Below, one piece after another: positions 34,262 through 46,203 of a DNA stretch of 64,000 bases. The number at the start of each line of letters is the position of its first letter. The first letter of the stretch is position 1. Source of the DNA: Candidatus Cryosericum hinesii (lineage in GTDB: Bacteria; Caldisericota; Caldisericia; Cryosericales; Cryosericaceae). The notes beneath the pieces were generated by a model. It was given only the letters and a program-made list of their open reading frames with translations. It searched no databases and was not told the origin of the DNA. Position numbers and translations under genes: made by a program. Where the stretch lies: contig NZ_QXIW01000011.1 in the NCBI RefSeq assembly GCF_003570985.1, forward strand, positions 1 through 64,000. Reading direction: 5' to 3'.

Positions 34262-35224
34262 CTACTGCCTCAGGCGTGGGTCCAGCGCATCGCGCAGGCC
34301 GTCGCCCAGAAAGTTGAATGCAAACATCGTCAGACAGATCGCGAGTGCTGGAAACAGCACAAGGTAGGGGAATGAACGAATGGCTTCGGTACCATCTGAG
34401 GCAAGAACACCCCAGCTGGCCACCGGCGCGCTGACACCCAGTCCTATGTAGCTGAGAAAAGCCTCGGTGAAGATCGCAGATGGAACCTCCAGCGTCACTG
34501 TGACAATAATGGGGCCCATGGCATTGGGGATCAGGTGCTTGAAGAGGATACGATTGTTCGGGGCGCCGATGGTCTTCGCAGCCAGCGCGAACTCACGTTC
34601 CTTGAGCGACAGAATCTCGCCCCGCACAATGCGCGCCATGGGTAACCAGTAGGTGAGCCCGATGGCGATGAACACATTCACCAGGGGACTGACGCCTTTA
34701 TCCTTGAACAGCACCGTCAGCAGGATAACGATGATCAGCGTAGGTATACCGTACAGGATATCGACGATACGCATCATGATGTCGTCGACCCGCCCTCCAA
34801 AGTAAGCGGAGATTCCGCCATAGGTCACACCAATAAGAAAGTTGAGAGCCGCGCAGACAATACCCACGGCAAGCGAGATGCGCGAACCGTACATGACGCG
34901 TGTCATCTGATCGCGTCCCAGCTGGTCGGTTCCGAAGGGATGTTGCAATGTGGGGGACTGAAACGTATTCTCCAAGTCCTGATCTTCGTAGCTGTATGGT
35001 GACACCATCGGTCCGAAGATGGCGATGACGAACAGGGCGATAATGATCCAGAACCCTACGACGGCCAGCTTGTTGCGGCGAATCCGGCGTATGGCGTCGC
35101 TCCAGTACGTAGTCGGCCGCCCAGTAATCTGTTCCAGCTCTCCAGAATTCTTGGGAGCAGGTACGAATGAACCTGCATCAGGGGTAACGCCTTCCTTGAA
35201 TTGCCATGTAGTCGGTGCAGCCAT
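34262..35224 (-). CDS. oppC: Oligopeptide ABC transporter permease OppC
   Basis: A 320-residue permease with an N-terminal extension of about 40 residues and six membrane helices. The EAA loop lies at KEREFALAAKTIGAPNNRI, and the family segment QHPFGTDQLGRDQMTRVMYG is present. Start ATG at 35224 overlaps the oppB stop (TGATG). A GTG one codon upstream is less likely. Confidence 0.92.
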   Translation of the reverse strand: MAAPTTWQFKEGVTPDAGSFVPAPKNSGELEQITGRPTTYWSDAIRRIRRNKLAVVGFWIIIALFVIAIFGPMVSPYSYEDQDLENTFQSPTLQHPFGTDQLGRDQMTRVMYGSRISLAVGIVCAALNFLIGVTYGGISAYFGGRVDDIMMRIVDILYGIPTLIIVILLTVLFKDKGVSPLVNVFIAIGLTYWLPMARIVRGEILSLKEREFALAAKTIGAPNNRILFKHLIPNAMGPIIVTVTLEVPSAIFTEAFLSYIGLGVSAPVASWGVLASDGTEAIRSFPYLVLFPALAICLTMFAFNFLGDGLRDALDPRLRQ

Positions 35225-36156
35225 CACGACACCTTCCTTTCGACGTAGCGAATACGTGGATCGAGCCAGGCATACGTCAGGTCTACCAGGAAGTTCATGA
35301 ACACCAACAGGGCGCTGTAGAAAATGGTCACGCCAAGGATAACCGTGTAGTCGCGGTCATTGATGCTGGTGACGTAGTAGCGGCCCAGACCCGGGATCGC
35401 AAAGATCTTCTCGACAACAAAACTTCCCGTGAACACCGCCGCGATAAGCGGTCCCAACACGGTAACGACCGGGATGAGGATGTTGCGAAGTGCGTGCCGG
35501 AAAATGACAAGGCGCTCGGAGAGTCCTTTTGCCCGTGCCGTCGTGATGTACTCCTGGCGCAGGACCTCAAGCATGGACGAGCGCACAAGACGTGCTATGA
35601 AAGCAATTGGATAGCCTGCCAGCGTAAAGGCGGGAAGGATGACCTGTCTAACGGAACCCCAGCCAGCAGCAGGTACGAGGTGCAGTCCCAAGGCAAAAAT
35701 GAACATAAGCAATACCGCCATGATGAAGTTCGGGACGGATACGCCCAGGAGCGCAATAAACATCACGAGATTGTCCTGCCAGCCATTCTGTTTGAGTGCA
35801 CCCCAGATGCCCAGAGGAATGCCGATGCCGACAGCAAGAATCACCGCCACCACTCCTAAGATGGCCGACACAGGAAATCCATCGTTGATGATGTTGTTGA
35901 CGGTACGGTCCGTGTACTTGAAACTGGGACCGAGGTTAAACCGCAGAAGGTTCCCCATGTAGTCCACATACTGTTTCCAAAGCGGATCGTCCAAGTGGTA
36001 GCGGGCCTCGAGGTTCTTGATGATCTGAGCCGGCAGCTTCTTTTCGCGGGAGAAGGGTCCCGATGGAAGCAGGCGCATCATGAAAAAGGTAGCCGATGCA
36101 ACAATGAGGATGACAAGAATCATCGAGAGCACACGTTGCAGAATAAACTTGAACAT
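35224..36156 (-). CDS. oppB: Oligopeptide ABC transporter permease OppB
   Basis: A 310-residue permease with six membrane helices. The N-terminal LQRVLSMILVILIV, the extracytoplasmic YHLDDPLWKQYVDYM and the EAA-type loop YITTARAKGLSERLVIFRHA are family features. It follows oppA after a strong hairpin. Confidence 0.93.
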   Translation of the reverse strand: MFKFILQRVLSMILVILIVASATFFMMRLLPSGPFSREKKLPAQIIKNLEARYHLDDPLWKQYVDYMGNLLRFNLGPSFKYTDRTVNNIINDGFPVSAILGVVAVILAVGIGIPLGIWGALKQNGWQDNLVMFIALLGVSVPNFIMAVLLMFIFALGLHLVPAAGWGSVRQVILPAFTLAGYPIAFIARLVRSSMLEVLRQEYITTARAKGLSERLVIFRHALRNILIPVVTVLGPLIAAVFTGSFVVEKIFAIPGLGRYYVTSINDRDYTVILGVTIFYSALLVFMNFLVDLTYAWLDPRIRYVERKVS

Positions 36157-36178
36157 AGGACCTCCATAGATAAGACTG

Positions 36179-36214
36179 GGGGCGGCTCTTCTCTCGAAGG
36201 TGAAGAGCCGCCCC
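36179..36214 (-). terminator. Hairpin between oppA and oppB
   Basis: A perfect 13-bp stem (GGGGCGGCTCTTC / GAAGAGCCGCCCC) with a 10-base loop. In the leftward direction there is no U tract, so it probably acts as a partial terminator or 3' stabiliser that raises the oppA level over the membrane genes. The rightward side has GTTTCTTTTCTTG. Confidence 0.65.
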
Positions 36215-36266
36215 GTTTCTTTTCTTGCCTAGATCGTGTGTACCGTCGTCAAGAGGTTTCTGACAG

Positions 36267-37976
36267 CTATCCCATATAAGCGTTCTTCCAATCGACAAAT
36301 CCCAGCGTCGACTGGTAGAAGTTCTTGACGTGCTTGGTAATGAGCACAGGGTTCGTGTAGAAGTAGATTGGAATAATGGGGTATTCTGTCATGAGGATCT
36401 TCTCTGCAGCATGCAGCGTCGCCATACGTGCCTTCGGGTCAACAGTGGCCTTTGCCTTTGCGATGAGAGCATCATACGTCTTGTTGCTCCAGCCAGTGCC
36501 GTTGTTTCCACCATTGGTGAGCCACATGTCCAGGAACGTGTTGGGGTCCATGTAGTCACCGATCCAGCCTGCACGGGCAACCTGGTAGTTGAGATTGTTC
36601 CGGTCATCCAGGTAGACGCCCCACTCTTCGACCTTGAGGGTGCACGTGATACCAAGGTTCTTCTTCCACATCTGCTGGATCGCCTCGGCGATGGATTGGT
36701 GTGCGTTGGAGGTGTTGAAGAGCAGGGTGAAGGTAGGGAATCCCTTGCCATTAGGATAACCAGCCTGAGCAAGTAGTGCCTTTGCAGTCGCGATATCGTC
36801 GTCCTTGTAGAATGTACCACCAACAGTGCGGAAATCGCTGCCGGCAGCCGCGTCTGCAATGCCATTGGGAACATACGCGAGCGCAGGAACCTGTCCACCC
36901 TTTGTGATGGACGTCACGATGGCCTTGCGGTCGATGGCCAGATTCAAGGCTTTGCGAACGCGGACGTCGTTAAACGGCTTCTTGGTGACATTCATCTGAT
37001 AGTAGTAAGTTCCAAGGTACGGAAGGATTTGTGCATCGCCTGAGGCGACCAGCTTGGGCAACTCAGAGAGGGGTACGGTGGACCCTACATCCATCTGACC
37101 GCTCTGGAACATGGACAGAGCCGTCGACTCATCCGTGACCATAAGGTACGTGATCTTGGTGAGCTTGACAGCGTTCTTGTCCCAGTACGTCGGGTTCTTA
37201 ACAAAGGTCATCTTGTCGTTGTGTGACCATTGCGTGAGCTTGAACGGTCCGTTGGTGACGTAGTTCGTCAGATCGGCGGCCCACTTGTCATTCGTGCTGA
37301 CAACGGCCTTGCAGACCGGCATCAGGGTAGGAAACGCCGTCAGGTTGAGGAAGTAGGCGGTGGGTGACTGGAGGTAAACTTTGAGCGTTTTGGCAGTCAA
37401 TGCCTTGACGCCAACGTTCTTGCTGGGGTCGATCTCTTTCTTCAGATCCGCAACGGGGACGTCCTTGCCCCCCTCTTTCTTTGTAAGAGGATTGCCTTTG
37501 GCATCGACAGCCTGAACATAGTACTTACTGCCGACCTTGATGGAGGTATTGAACGCTTCACCACCATAGATGTAGTAGAGCTGATAGGCGTACACAGCAG
37601 CCAGTTCCGGGCTGAGAGCACGCTTCCAGGCATACTCGAAGTCATACGCGGTGACAGGCGTTCCGTTCGTCCAGAACGCATCACGAAGTGTGAAGATGTA
37701 GGTCTTCCGATCCTTGGAGATCGTCCAGCTCTTCGCGATTGCCGGCTGTGGCATATTCTTGTTGTCGAGGCGCGTCAACCCGTCAAAGGTCTGCAGCATG
37801 ACGTTGGCTTCCGGAATGCCCTGTGAAACGGCTGGATCGATCGTAGCGGGCTCAGTCCCCAGGTTGTACGTTACCTCTTGGGCAACTGCTGCTTTTACTG
37901 ACGGTACAACAGAGACTCCACCAAAGAATGAGACCAGGAATACCGCTATCAAGACAAGTGACAGTGCTTTCCTCAT
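36267..37976 (-). CDS. oppA: Oligopeptide-binding protein OppA
   Basis: A 569-residue SBP_bac_5 protein with a classical signal peptide (MRKALSLVLIAVFLVSFF, cleavage near SVKA), not a lipobox. Conserved parts are the start GTEPATIDPAVSQG, the domain signature PVTAYDFEYAWKRALSP and PFNDVRVRKALNLAIDR. It delivers peptides to OppBCDF. First gene of the operon; it has its own promoter and a following hairpin. Confidence 0.93.
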   Translation of the reverse strand: MRKALSLVLIAVFLVSFFGGVSVVPSVKAAVAQEVTYNLGTEPATIDPAVSQGIPEANVMLQTFDGLTRLDNKNMPQPAIAKSWTISKDRKTYIFTLRDAFWTNGTPVTAYDFEYAWKRALSPELAAVYAYQLYYIYGGEAFNTSIKVGSKYYVQAVDAKGNPLTKKEGGKDVPVADLKKEIDPSKNVGVKALTAKTLKVYLQSPTAYFLNLTAFPTLMPVCKAVVSTNDKWAADLTNYVTNGPFKLTQWSHNDKMTFVKNPTYWDKNAVKLTKITYLMVTDESTALSMFQSGQMDVGSTVPLSELPKLVASGDAQILPYLGTYYYQMNVTKKPFNDVRVRKALNLAIDRKAIVTSITKGGQVPALAYVPNGIADAAAGSDFRTVGGTFYKDDDIATAKALLAQAGYPNGKGFPTFTLLFNTSNAHQSIAEAIQQMWKKNLGITCTLKVEEWGVYLDDRNNLNYQVARAGWIGDYMDPNTFLDMWLTNGGNNGTGWSNKTYDALIAKAKATVDPKARMATLHAAEKILMTEYPIIPIYFYTNPVLITKHVKNFYQSTLGFVDWKNAYMG

Positions 37977-38028
37977 TGAATAGCCTCCCTTTTTGCAACA
38001 CGATTTGTCGCTCGCGCGACACGTTGTA

Positions 38029-38056
38029 ATGGTATCAAATGGCGGGGAAAATACAA
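38029..38056 (-). promoter_or_regulatory. Putative promoter of oppA
   Basis: Reading leftward: TTGTAT (38056-38051), 16-base spacer, TACCAT (38034-38029), about 55 bases before the start. The untranslated leader includes a small hairpin TGTCGC/GCGACA. Confidence 0.5.
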
Positions 38057-38103
38057 GGGCGTGAGACCGACCGCTCCAAACCTTTCCCAGTCAACACTAC
38101 TGC

Positions 38104-38142
38104 ATACAGAAGCGCCGGTCGTCGTGACCGGCGCTTCTGTAT
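38104..38142 (-). terminator. Hairpin after the SPFH gene
   Basis: A perfect 17-bp stem (ATACAGAAGCGCCGGTC and complement) with a 5-base loop, 15 bases downstream of the leftward stop. No U tract. Confidence 0.7.
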
Positions 38143-38156
38143 ACAGTTGATTCCAG

Positions 38157-39119
38157 CTACTTGCCCTTCGCTTTTGAAACCAGCGGAGCAGGCTCTGAAG
38201 AAACATCCTTGAAGAGCTCCTTGATAGTGCCAAGACTCCCCAGGAGAGCACTGCTCTCGTATGGCAGGAACACCTTGTTGGCTGGGTTTGCGCTGATGGC
38301 TTCAAGCGTCTCCATGTACTTCAGCGCCAGAACATCCTGGGATGCACCGCCCTCGTGGATACCCTGGAAATACGCAATCGTCGCTTCCTTGCGAGCATTG
38401 GCGACAGTGATCAACGCTTGCCCCTCGCCCTCAGCACTGAGGATCCTCTGCTGCCGATCGCCCTCGGCACGAAGGATCGCAGCCTGCTTCTCTCCCTCTG
38501 CCTTGTTGATCTCGGCTTCCTTTTGTCCCTCAGCTTCGAGAATGACGGCACGTTTGGTACGCTCCGCCTTCATCTGCCGCGTCATGGCCTCGAGGATCTC
38601 GGCCGGTGGGTTCACTGACTTGATTTCCGCACGCGTGACCTTAACACCCCATGGGTCAGTGGCGACGTCGACAATCTGAGTCAGCTCGTTGTTGACATTC
38701 TCGCGCGAGACCAGAAGCTCATCGAGATTCAGACTGCCCGAGATGTTGCGAATCGACGTCATCGTCAGCTTGAGGATGGCTTCGTTGAGATTGCGCACCT
38801 CATAGACTGACTTCACTGGATCAGTAAGATAATAATAGAGAACGATGTCGATGCTCGTAGGTACGTTGTCTTTTGTGATGACAGCCTGAGGTGGATAGTC
38901 CCATGCCTGTTCCCGTAAGTCAACGACCGCTCTCACACTGTCGAGGATCGGGATCAGGAAGTGCAGGCCGGGTTTCAGCTCCCGGCTGAATTTTCCGAGA
39001 CGTTCGACGATGACAGCAGTGCTCTGACGCACGATGATGATGTACCGCAGAGCGAAAATAAGAACAACGACAATGCCAACCACCCACCAGACAATGGACC
39101 AGTTGAACGTTAATGGCAT
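38157..39119 (-). CDS. SPFH/band-7 (stomatin-like) membrane protein
   Basis: A 320-residue stomatin/prohibitin-type protein. One N-terminal membrane helix (about residues 8-28), then the band-7 domain (STAVIVERLGKFSRELKPGL, DLREQAWDYPPQAVITKDN) and a long coiled coil with repeated AEGE/AEGD units (residues about 190-245, for instance EGEKQAAILRAEGDRQQRIL). Such proteins form large membrane rings and organise lipid domains or proteases. The partner NfeD gene is directly upstream, the conserved arrangement for this family. Confidence 0.92.
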   Translation of the reverse strand: MPLTFNWSIVWWVVGIVVVLIFALRYIIIVRQSTAVIVERLGKFSRELKPGLHFLIPILDSVRAVVDLREQAWDYPPQAVITKDNVPTSIDIVLYYYLTDPVKSVYEVRNLNEAILKLTMTSIRNISGSLNLDELLVSRENVNNELTQIVDVATDPWGVKVTRAEIKSVNPPAEILEAMTRQMKAERTKRAVILEAEGQKEAEINKAEGEKQAAILRAEGDRQQRILSAEGEGQALITVANARKEATIAYFQGIHEGGASQDVLALKYMETLEAISANPANKVFLPYESSALLGSLGTIKELFKDVSSEPAPLVSKAKGK

Positions 39120-39128
39120 GTATACCTC

Positions 39129-39557
39129 CTATTCCTTTCTCACAGTCAACGTGACACCCTCGATCGAGACGACAACAACCTTGTCACCAACAGCGGCCAC
39201 GGCTGCCTCGTCATTAAGAATGGCTCTCCATGTCGTACCTTTGAGCGCCACGCGTCCCGCACCACCAGCTGAGATAGCCATGACAGTGCTTGCCGTCTTA
39301 CCTAGCATTTCTTCAGTATTCGTTCGCATCTTGGAACCACCCCTCAACAAACGTGAATTGATGTAGCGCCCAACGAGTGCCATGAGCGCAAACGATACCA
39401 GGAAGAACATAAGGAACTGCACTGACGTGTTGAACCCGGCCCAGCAGAATAGGAGCGCAGCGAGGGCCCCACCCGAAAACCAAACCAGTAAGTAGTACGG
39501 AAGGAAGGCGTCTACCACGGCACAGACGACTGCCATCGTTATCCAGAAACCAATCAT
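39129..39557 (-). CDS. NfeD-family membrane protein
   Basis: A 142-residue protein with three or four N-terminal helices (residues about 3-75) and a C-terminal OB-fold (about 85-142: GKTASTVMAISAGGAGRVAL). NfeD proteins are encoded with SPFH proteins and are thought to support membrane microdomain function. ATG at 39557 is used because GGGGAGGTGTTC lies right in front; a GTG two codons upstream would start inside that site. Confidence 0.88.
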   Translation of the reverse strand: MIGFWITMAVVCAVVDAFLPYYLLVWFSGGALAALLFCWAGFNTSVQFLMFFLVSFALMALVGRYINSRLLRGGSKMRTNTEEMLGKTASTVMAISAGGAGRVALKGTTWRAILNDEAAVAAVGDKVVVVSIEGVTLTVRKE

Positions 39558-39605
39558 GAACACCTCCCCGTAACGGAAACTCCTTCGTCGCGTAGTACTG
39601 CTGTC

Positions 39606-39633
39606 ATTCTAGTGCCATGCATGCGCAGTTCAA
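39606..39633 (-). promoter_or_regulatory. Putative promoter of the nfeD/SPFH pair
   Basis: Reading leftward: TTGAAC (39633-39628), 16-base spacer, TAGAAT (39611-39606), about 50 bases before nfeD. Confidence 0.55.
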
Positions 39634-39674
39634 TAGGGTGGCAAACGACTCGCGTGAGCGAACGCAAATGCCCG

Positions 39675-41795
39675 CTACAGTTTCTTCAGCTGGGCGTACT
39701 GCGCGGCCAGCTTCTTGATGCCAACCTTCTTGAAATCAATGACGGTGAACTGATCGTTGCCGTCATAGAACACCTCCAGAACTTTCCCGGTGCCGAAAAT
39801 ATTGTGCATGACCATGTCGCCCTCGATGAGTTCGGGCCGCTCGCGAGACGATACTCCGGCAACCTTCTCCCTGGTCAGTTCCATCTCCTTGATGAAACGC
39901 GATGGCTCCTGGAATCCCGAGCCGTAGTAGCTGGTACGCTGCGTACAGTACGTTATTGCGAGTTCCTTGCGCGCGCGTGTGCATGCCACGTAGAACAGCC
40001 GTCGCTCTTCTTCGATGTCGGCGCTGCTGTCCAATGCCCGGCGGTGGGGAAAGACTCCTTCCTCGGCACCGATGACGAACACGTCGCTGAACTCGAGACC
40101 CTTGGCCGAGTGCGCCGTGATGAGCAAGACCCCTTTTCCCGTGCCTGGCTTCATGCTGTCCTGGTCCTGTATGAGCGCCACCTGCGACAAATAGGCCCCC
40201 AGCGAGCAGTCCTCACTCATCCTGTCGAACTCATCGACAGTGCGCATGAACTCCCCAAGATTTTCGCGTCTCGACTGCCGTTCGAAGTCGCCTTCCTCAC
40301 CTTCGTCGCTGTATTGTTCAAGAAGTCCCGATGAGGCAAACACGAGGTTGGCCGCACTGATCGCCGACTCGCCCGCCGCGCCGATGTGCACGATGAGATC
40401 GACAAATGCCTCCAGCTTGTCCCTGGTCTTGCCGGCCTTCGCCTGTCCGACCCATTCGGGCAATGCCGTGAACCACGACGTGCCATGGTCGACCGCCAGC
40501 TGCTTCAGTTCGGAGAGGCTCTTGTCGCCGAACCCCCGGGAAGGCCGGCTCACTGCTCGCTCGAACGCAAGGTTGTCGCTGGGGTTGAAACCAAGCCGGA
40601 GATATGCGAGAACGTCCTTCACTTCCTGCCGTTCATAGAACTTCAATCCACCGACAATCTGATATGGGATATTCGACGCAAGCAGGGCTTCCTCGATGAC
40701 ACGAGACTGGCTGTTCATCCGATAAATGACCGCCATGTCTCGAGGGTCCGCACCGCCCCGGACCAGGGCATCGATGCTCGAGGCGACGAAGCTAGCTTCT
40801 TCCTCCGGTGTCAGAGCTTCGAATAGACGCACAGGAGTACCTGCTCCGTTGTCCGTCCAGAGCTTCTTCACGAAACGCGTCCGATTGCGTGCCACCAGGG
40901 CATTCGCCGCGTCGAGGATGGACTGCGTCGACCGATAGTTTTGCTCAAGCTTGACGACTGTCGCGCCCGGATAGTCCTTTGCGAACCCAAGAATGAGCTT
41001 GCTGTTAGCGCCACGGAATGCATAAATACTCTGATCGTCGTCACCGACAACCGTGACGTTACCGTGCATCTTCGAAAGCCGCTTGACCAGTTCGTACTGC
41101 ATTTTGTTCACATCCTGGTACTCGTCCACCAGAACATGCTCGAACTTCGAGCTGTAGTACTCCTCAACCTCGGGACACTTGTCGAACAATCGGATGACCA
41201 ACGCAATGAGATCGTCGAAATCCAGCAGATTCCCTTGCTGGAGACGCTTCTGATAGAGCTTATAAACAGTCGCCGCCGCCTTCTCGATGTAGCTGTAACC
41301 ATAATCAGAGAGCTCTTCGGGACCAACTAGATTCGACTTCGCATCGGAAATGCGATAAACGATCTTCTGAGGCTCGTAGGTCTTCGGGTCCATGTTCAAC
41401 TCTTTGAGGACCTGTCGTACAAGACGTGTGCGGTCGTCTTCGTCGATGATGACGAACCTGTTCGTGTAGCCCAGCTCAAGTTTCTCGATCTGCTCTCTCA
41501 GGATACGGCCGCAGAGTGAGTGAAACGTGCCGATCCAAAGTCCCTTGCGGGAGAGGTCGGCGCCAATGAGCGCGTCGACGCGCGAGCGCATCTCGCCTGC
41601 TGCCTTGTTGGTAAACGTGACGGCCATGATGTGCGATGGGGCAATACCACGCTTGGTGATGAGATATGCGAGCTTATAGGTGATGACTCTGGTCTTGCCC
41701 GAGCCCGCTCCCGCAAGAACGAGGCAGGGACCCTTGCATTCCTCGACAGCCCTGAGCTGCTGTGGGTTGAGGTCTCCCTGGAAATCCAAAGGCAT
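39675..41795 (-). CDS. pcrA: UvrD/PcrA-type DNA helicase
   Basis: A 706-residue superfamily 1A 3'-5' helicase. Walker A AGAGSGKTR (near residue 30), motif II LVDEYQDVNKMQ, motif III VGDDDQSIYAFRGA, motif IV LEQNYRST and motif VI FYVACTRARKEL are complete. The C-terminal Tudor-like tail (GDMVMHNIFGTGKVLEV) is the RNA-polymerase-binding part in PcrA and UvrD. Size is normal. It overlaps the upstream membrane-protein gene by TGATG. Roles in repair and replication restart are known for the family. Confidence 0.95.
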   Translation of the reverse strand: MPLDFQGDLNPQQLRAVEECKGPCLVLAGAGSGKTRVITYKLAYLITKRGIAPSHIMAVTFTNKAAGEMRSRVDALIGADLSRKGLWIGTFHSLCGRILREQIEKLELGYTNRFVIIDEDDRTRLVRQVLKELNMDPKTYEPQKIVYRISDAKSNLVGPEELSDYGYSYIEKAAATVYKLYQKRLQQGNLLDFDDLIALVIRLFDKCPEVEEYYSSKFEHVLVDEYQDVNKMQYELVKRLSKMHGNVTVVGDDDQSIYAFRGANSKLILGFAKDYPGATVVKLEQNYRSTQSILDAANALVARNRTRFVKKLWTDNGAGTPVRLFEALTPEEEASFVASSIDALVRGGADPRDMAVIYRMNSQSRVIEEALLASNIPYQIVGGLKFYERQEVKDVLAYLRLGFNPSDNLAFERAVSRPSRGFGDKSLSELKQLAVDHGTSWFTALPEWVGQAKAGKTRDKLEAFVDLIVHIGAAGESAISAANLVFASSGLLEQYSDEGEEGDFERQSRRENLGEFMRTVDEFDRMSEDCSLGAYLSQVALIQDQDSMKPGTGKGVLLITAHSAKGLEFSDVFVIGAEEGVFPHRRALDSSADIEEERRLFYVACTRARKELAITYCTQRTSYYGSGFQEPSRFIKEMELTREKVAGVSSRERPELIEGDMVMHNIFGTGKVLEVFYDGNDQFTVIDFKKVGIKKLAAQYAQLKKL

Positions 41796-42391
41796 CAGGC
41801 GGCCCCGCCGACAGTCATCGTCAAAAGCACCAGGACGCCAAGCCCGAGCAGCGTCGGGAGGAGGTAGAGAATCAGTGCCTTCGCTGTGTTCTTCTCATAG
41901 AAGAACCGGACCGCCAGGACTCCCATGACGAACACATACAGGATAGCTCCATAGGCAAAGACGTCGAGAACGATACCACTTGCGACACCGACCATGAGTA
42001 TCCCGATCACACGCAGAACCGCTCCCACCAGCCCGGAAAAACTGAGAGCAACATACATGCGCGAAGCCGCAGTGCGCTTCCACACAAGTTGCGCCACGGC
42101 GTCAATGACAACGACCGACAACATCACCAGAACGAAGGGCTCGGTCACAAACGTCCAGAACGTCCCTGGAGCTTGTTGTGCCTGGGTAACAGCGTTTGTC
42201 ATCTGGCTTGTGAGACCAATGGACTTCAGGAGGCCGACGATATCCATGAGGCGGAAACTCATCGCATCGATGACGCCTGTCAGCAGCAAGGCAATCAGGG
42301 CCGCGAGTACTGACGGATGCTCACGAATCCGGCGCATACCCTCGGCGGGGCGTCTCACAAACAGGAACAGCAGATCGATGAAATATCCCAC
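41795..42391 (-). CDS. Yip1-like five-helix membrane protein
   Basis: A 198-residue integral membrane protein whose N-terminus (FIDLLFLFVRRPAEGMRRI) is the amphipathic leader seen in bacterial Yip1-domain proteins, followed by five helices. GTG at 42391 is the start: AAGGAGATAGAC lies in front, whereas the longer reading has no site. Function in bacteria is unknown. It is coupled to pcrA by overlap, which may only reflect shared transcription. Confidence 0.75.
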   Translation of the reverse strand: MGYFIDLLFLFVRRPAEGMRRIREHPSVLAALIALLLTGVIDAMSFRLMDIVGLLKSIGLTSQMTNAVTQAQQAPGTFWTFVTEPFVLVMLSVVVIDAVAQLVWKRTAASRMYVALSFSGLVGAVLRVIGILMVGVASGIVLDVFAYGAILYVFVMGVLAVRFFYEKNTAKALILYLLPTLLGLGVLVLLTMTVGGAA

Positions 42392-42473
42392 GTCTATCTC
42401 CTTTTCATGTGCAGCAACTATCAGAAGGTACACCCGGCAGACATCTACGTGCCTGTCACGGAGCGTGTATTTC

Positions 42474-42501
42474 AGTATACCGAGGAACCGGCCCCAGCCA
42501 A
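42474..42501 (-). promoter_or_regulatory. Putative promoter of the Yip1-like gene and pcrA
   Basis: Reading leftward: TTGGCT (42501-42496), 16-base spacer, TATACT (42479-42474). Confidence 0.5.
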
Positions 42502-42533
42502 CGGTGACCACCACTGCCGGTCGTCACACCTTG

Positions 42534-42561
42534 TTGACGCGCCGCAAGCTGGGCTCATACT
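42534..42561 (+). promoter_or_regulatory. Putative promoter of the small membrane protein
   Basis: TTGACG (42534-42539), 16-base spacer, CATACT (42556-42561), 33 bases before the GTG start. It forms a divergent pair with 42474-42501. Confidence 0.5.
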
Positions 42562-42593
42562 AAAAAGACGAGCAGGCGCATCGGAGGTGCCAA

Positions 42594-43037
42594 GTGCTGT
42601 TCGACACGATCCTCGTCATATCAGCAGCGATCATTATCGCCCAGAACCTGTTTTCCAAGCAGGGAAAGATTGGTATATCCCTTCTGGCAATCGGCTTGTC
42701 TGCACTCCTGACAGCCTCGCTTACGCCGTATTACATCAGCTTCATCAGGCTCCCGAATCAAGGCCTTGCTACTGTCGCCTATTACATTGTAACCTATCTG
42801 CTCTTGTACGTTCTGATTGCCGTTCCCGCCGTCATCCTCTCATCGATCATCAAGATCGCCATCGCAGGACTTCTGTTGGGATTGGTGACGCATCTTCTGC
42901 CCGTTTCCCTCTCGGCTGGTCTCGTGAGCAAGAGCCGCATCTATCCCCTGATGACACCCCTGTTTGCCAGACTCCCTCCGATCAATGTCCAAGATCTGGG
43001 AAGCTGGCTCCACAATCTACTGCCCGGAAACCACTAG
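42594..43037 (+). CDS. Small four-helix membrane protein (CvpA-like topology)
   Basis: A 147-residue hydrophobic protein with about four membrane helices at residues 2-16, 27-45, 61-85 and 86-105, and a loop rich in Pro near the C-terminus. The layout and the Leu/Ile-rich helices resemble CvpA/colicin V production proteins, but no signature is strong enough to be sure. GTG start with GGAGGTGCC 7 bases upstream. It precedes guaB by 123 bases, with a separate promoter for guaB between. Confidence 0.65.
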   Translation: MLFDTILVISAAIIIAQNLFSKQGKIGISLLAIGLSALLTASLTPYYISFIRLPNQGLATVAYYIVTYLLLYVLIAVPAVILSSIIKIAIAGLLLGLVTHLLPVSLSAGLVSKSRIYPLMTPLFARLPPINVQDLGSWLHNLLPGNH

Positions 43038-43067
43038 GAGGCTCCGAGATTGTCTCACAGTCCCTCG

Positions 43068-43096
43068 TTGACAACCGGCCCGGCACCCGCTAGGCT
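43068..43096 (+). promoter_or_regulatory. Putative promoter of guaBA
   Basis: TTGACA (43068-43073), 17-base spacer, TAGGCT (43091-43096), 64 bases before guaB. No guanine riboswitch is recognisable in the short leader. Confidence 0.55.
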
Positions 43097-43106
43097 GTAT
43101 TGATAG

Positions 43107-46153
<3,047 letters not shown>

Positions 46154-46203
46154 AGCCGGGGCAGCAATCGCACTACAGCCTGCTTGACGATCATATCGCC
46201 TCT

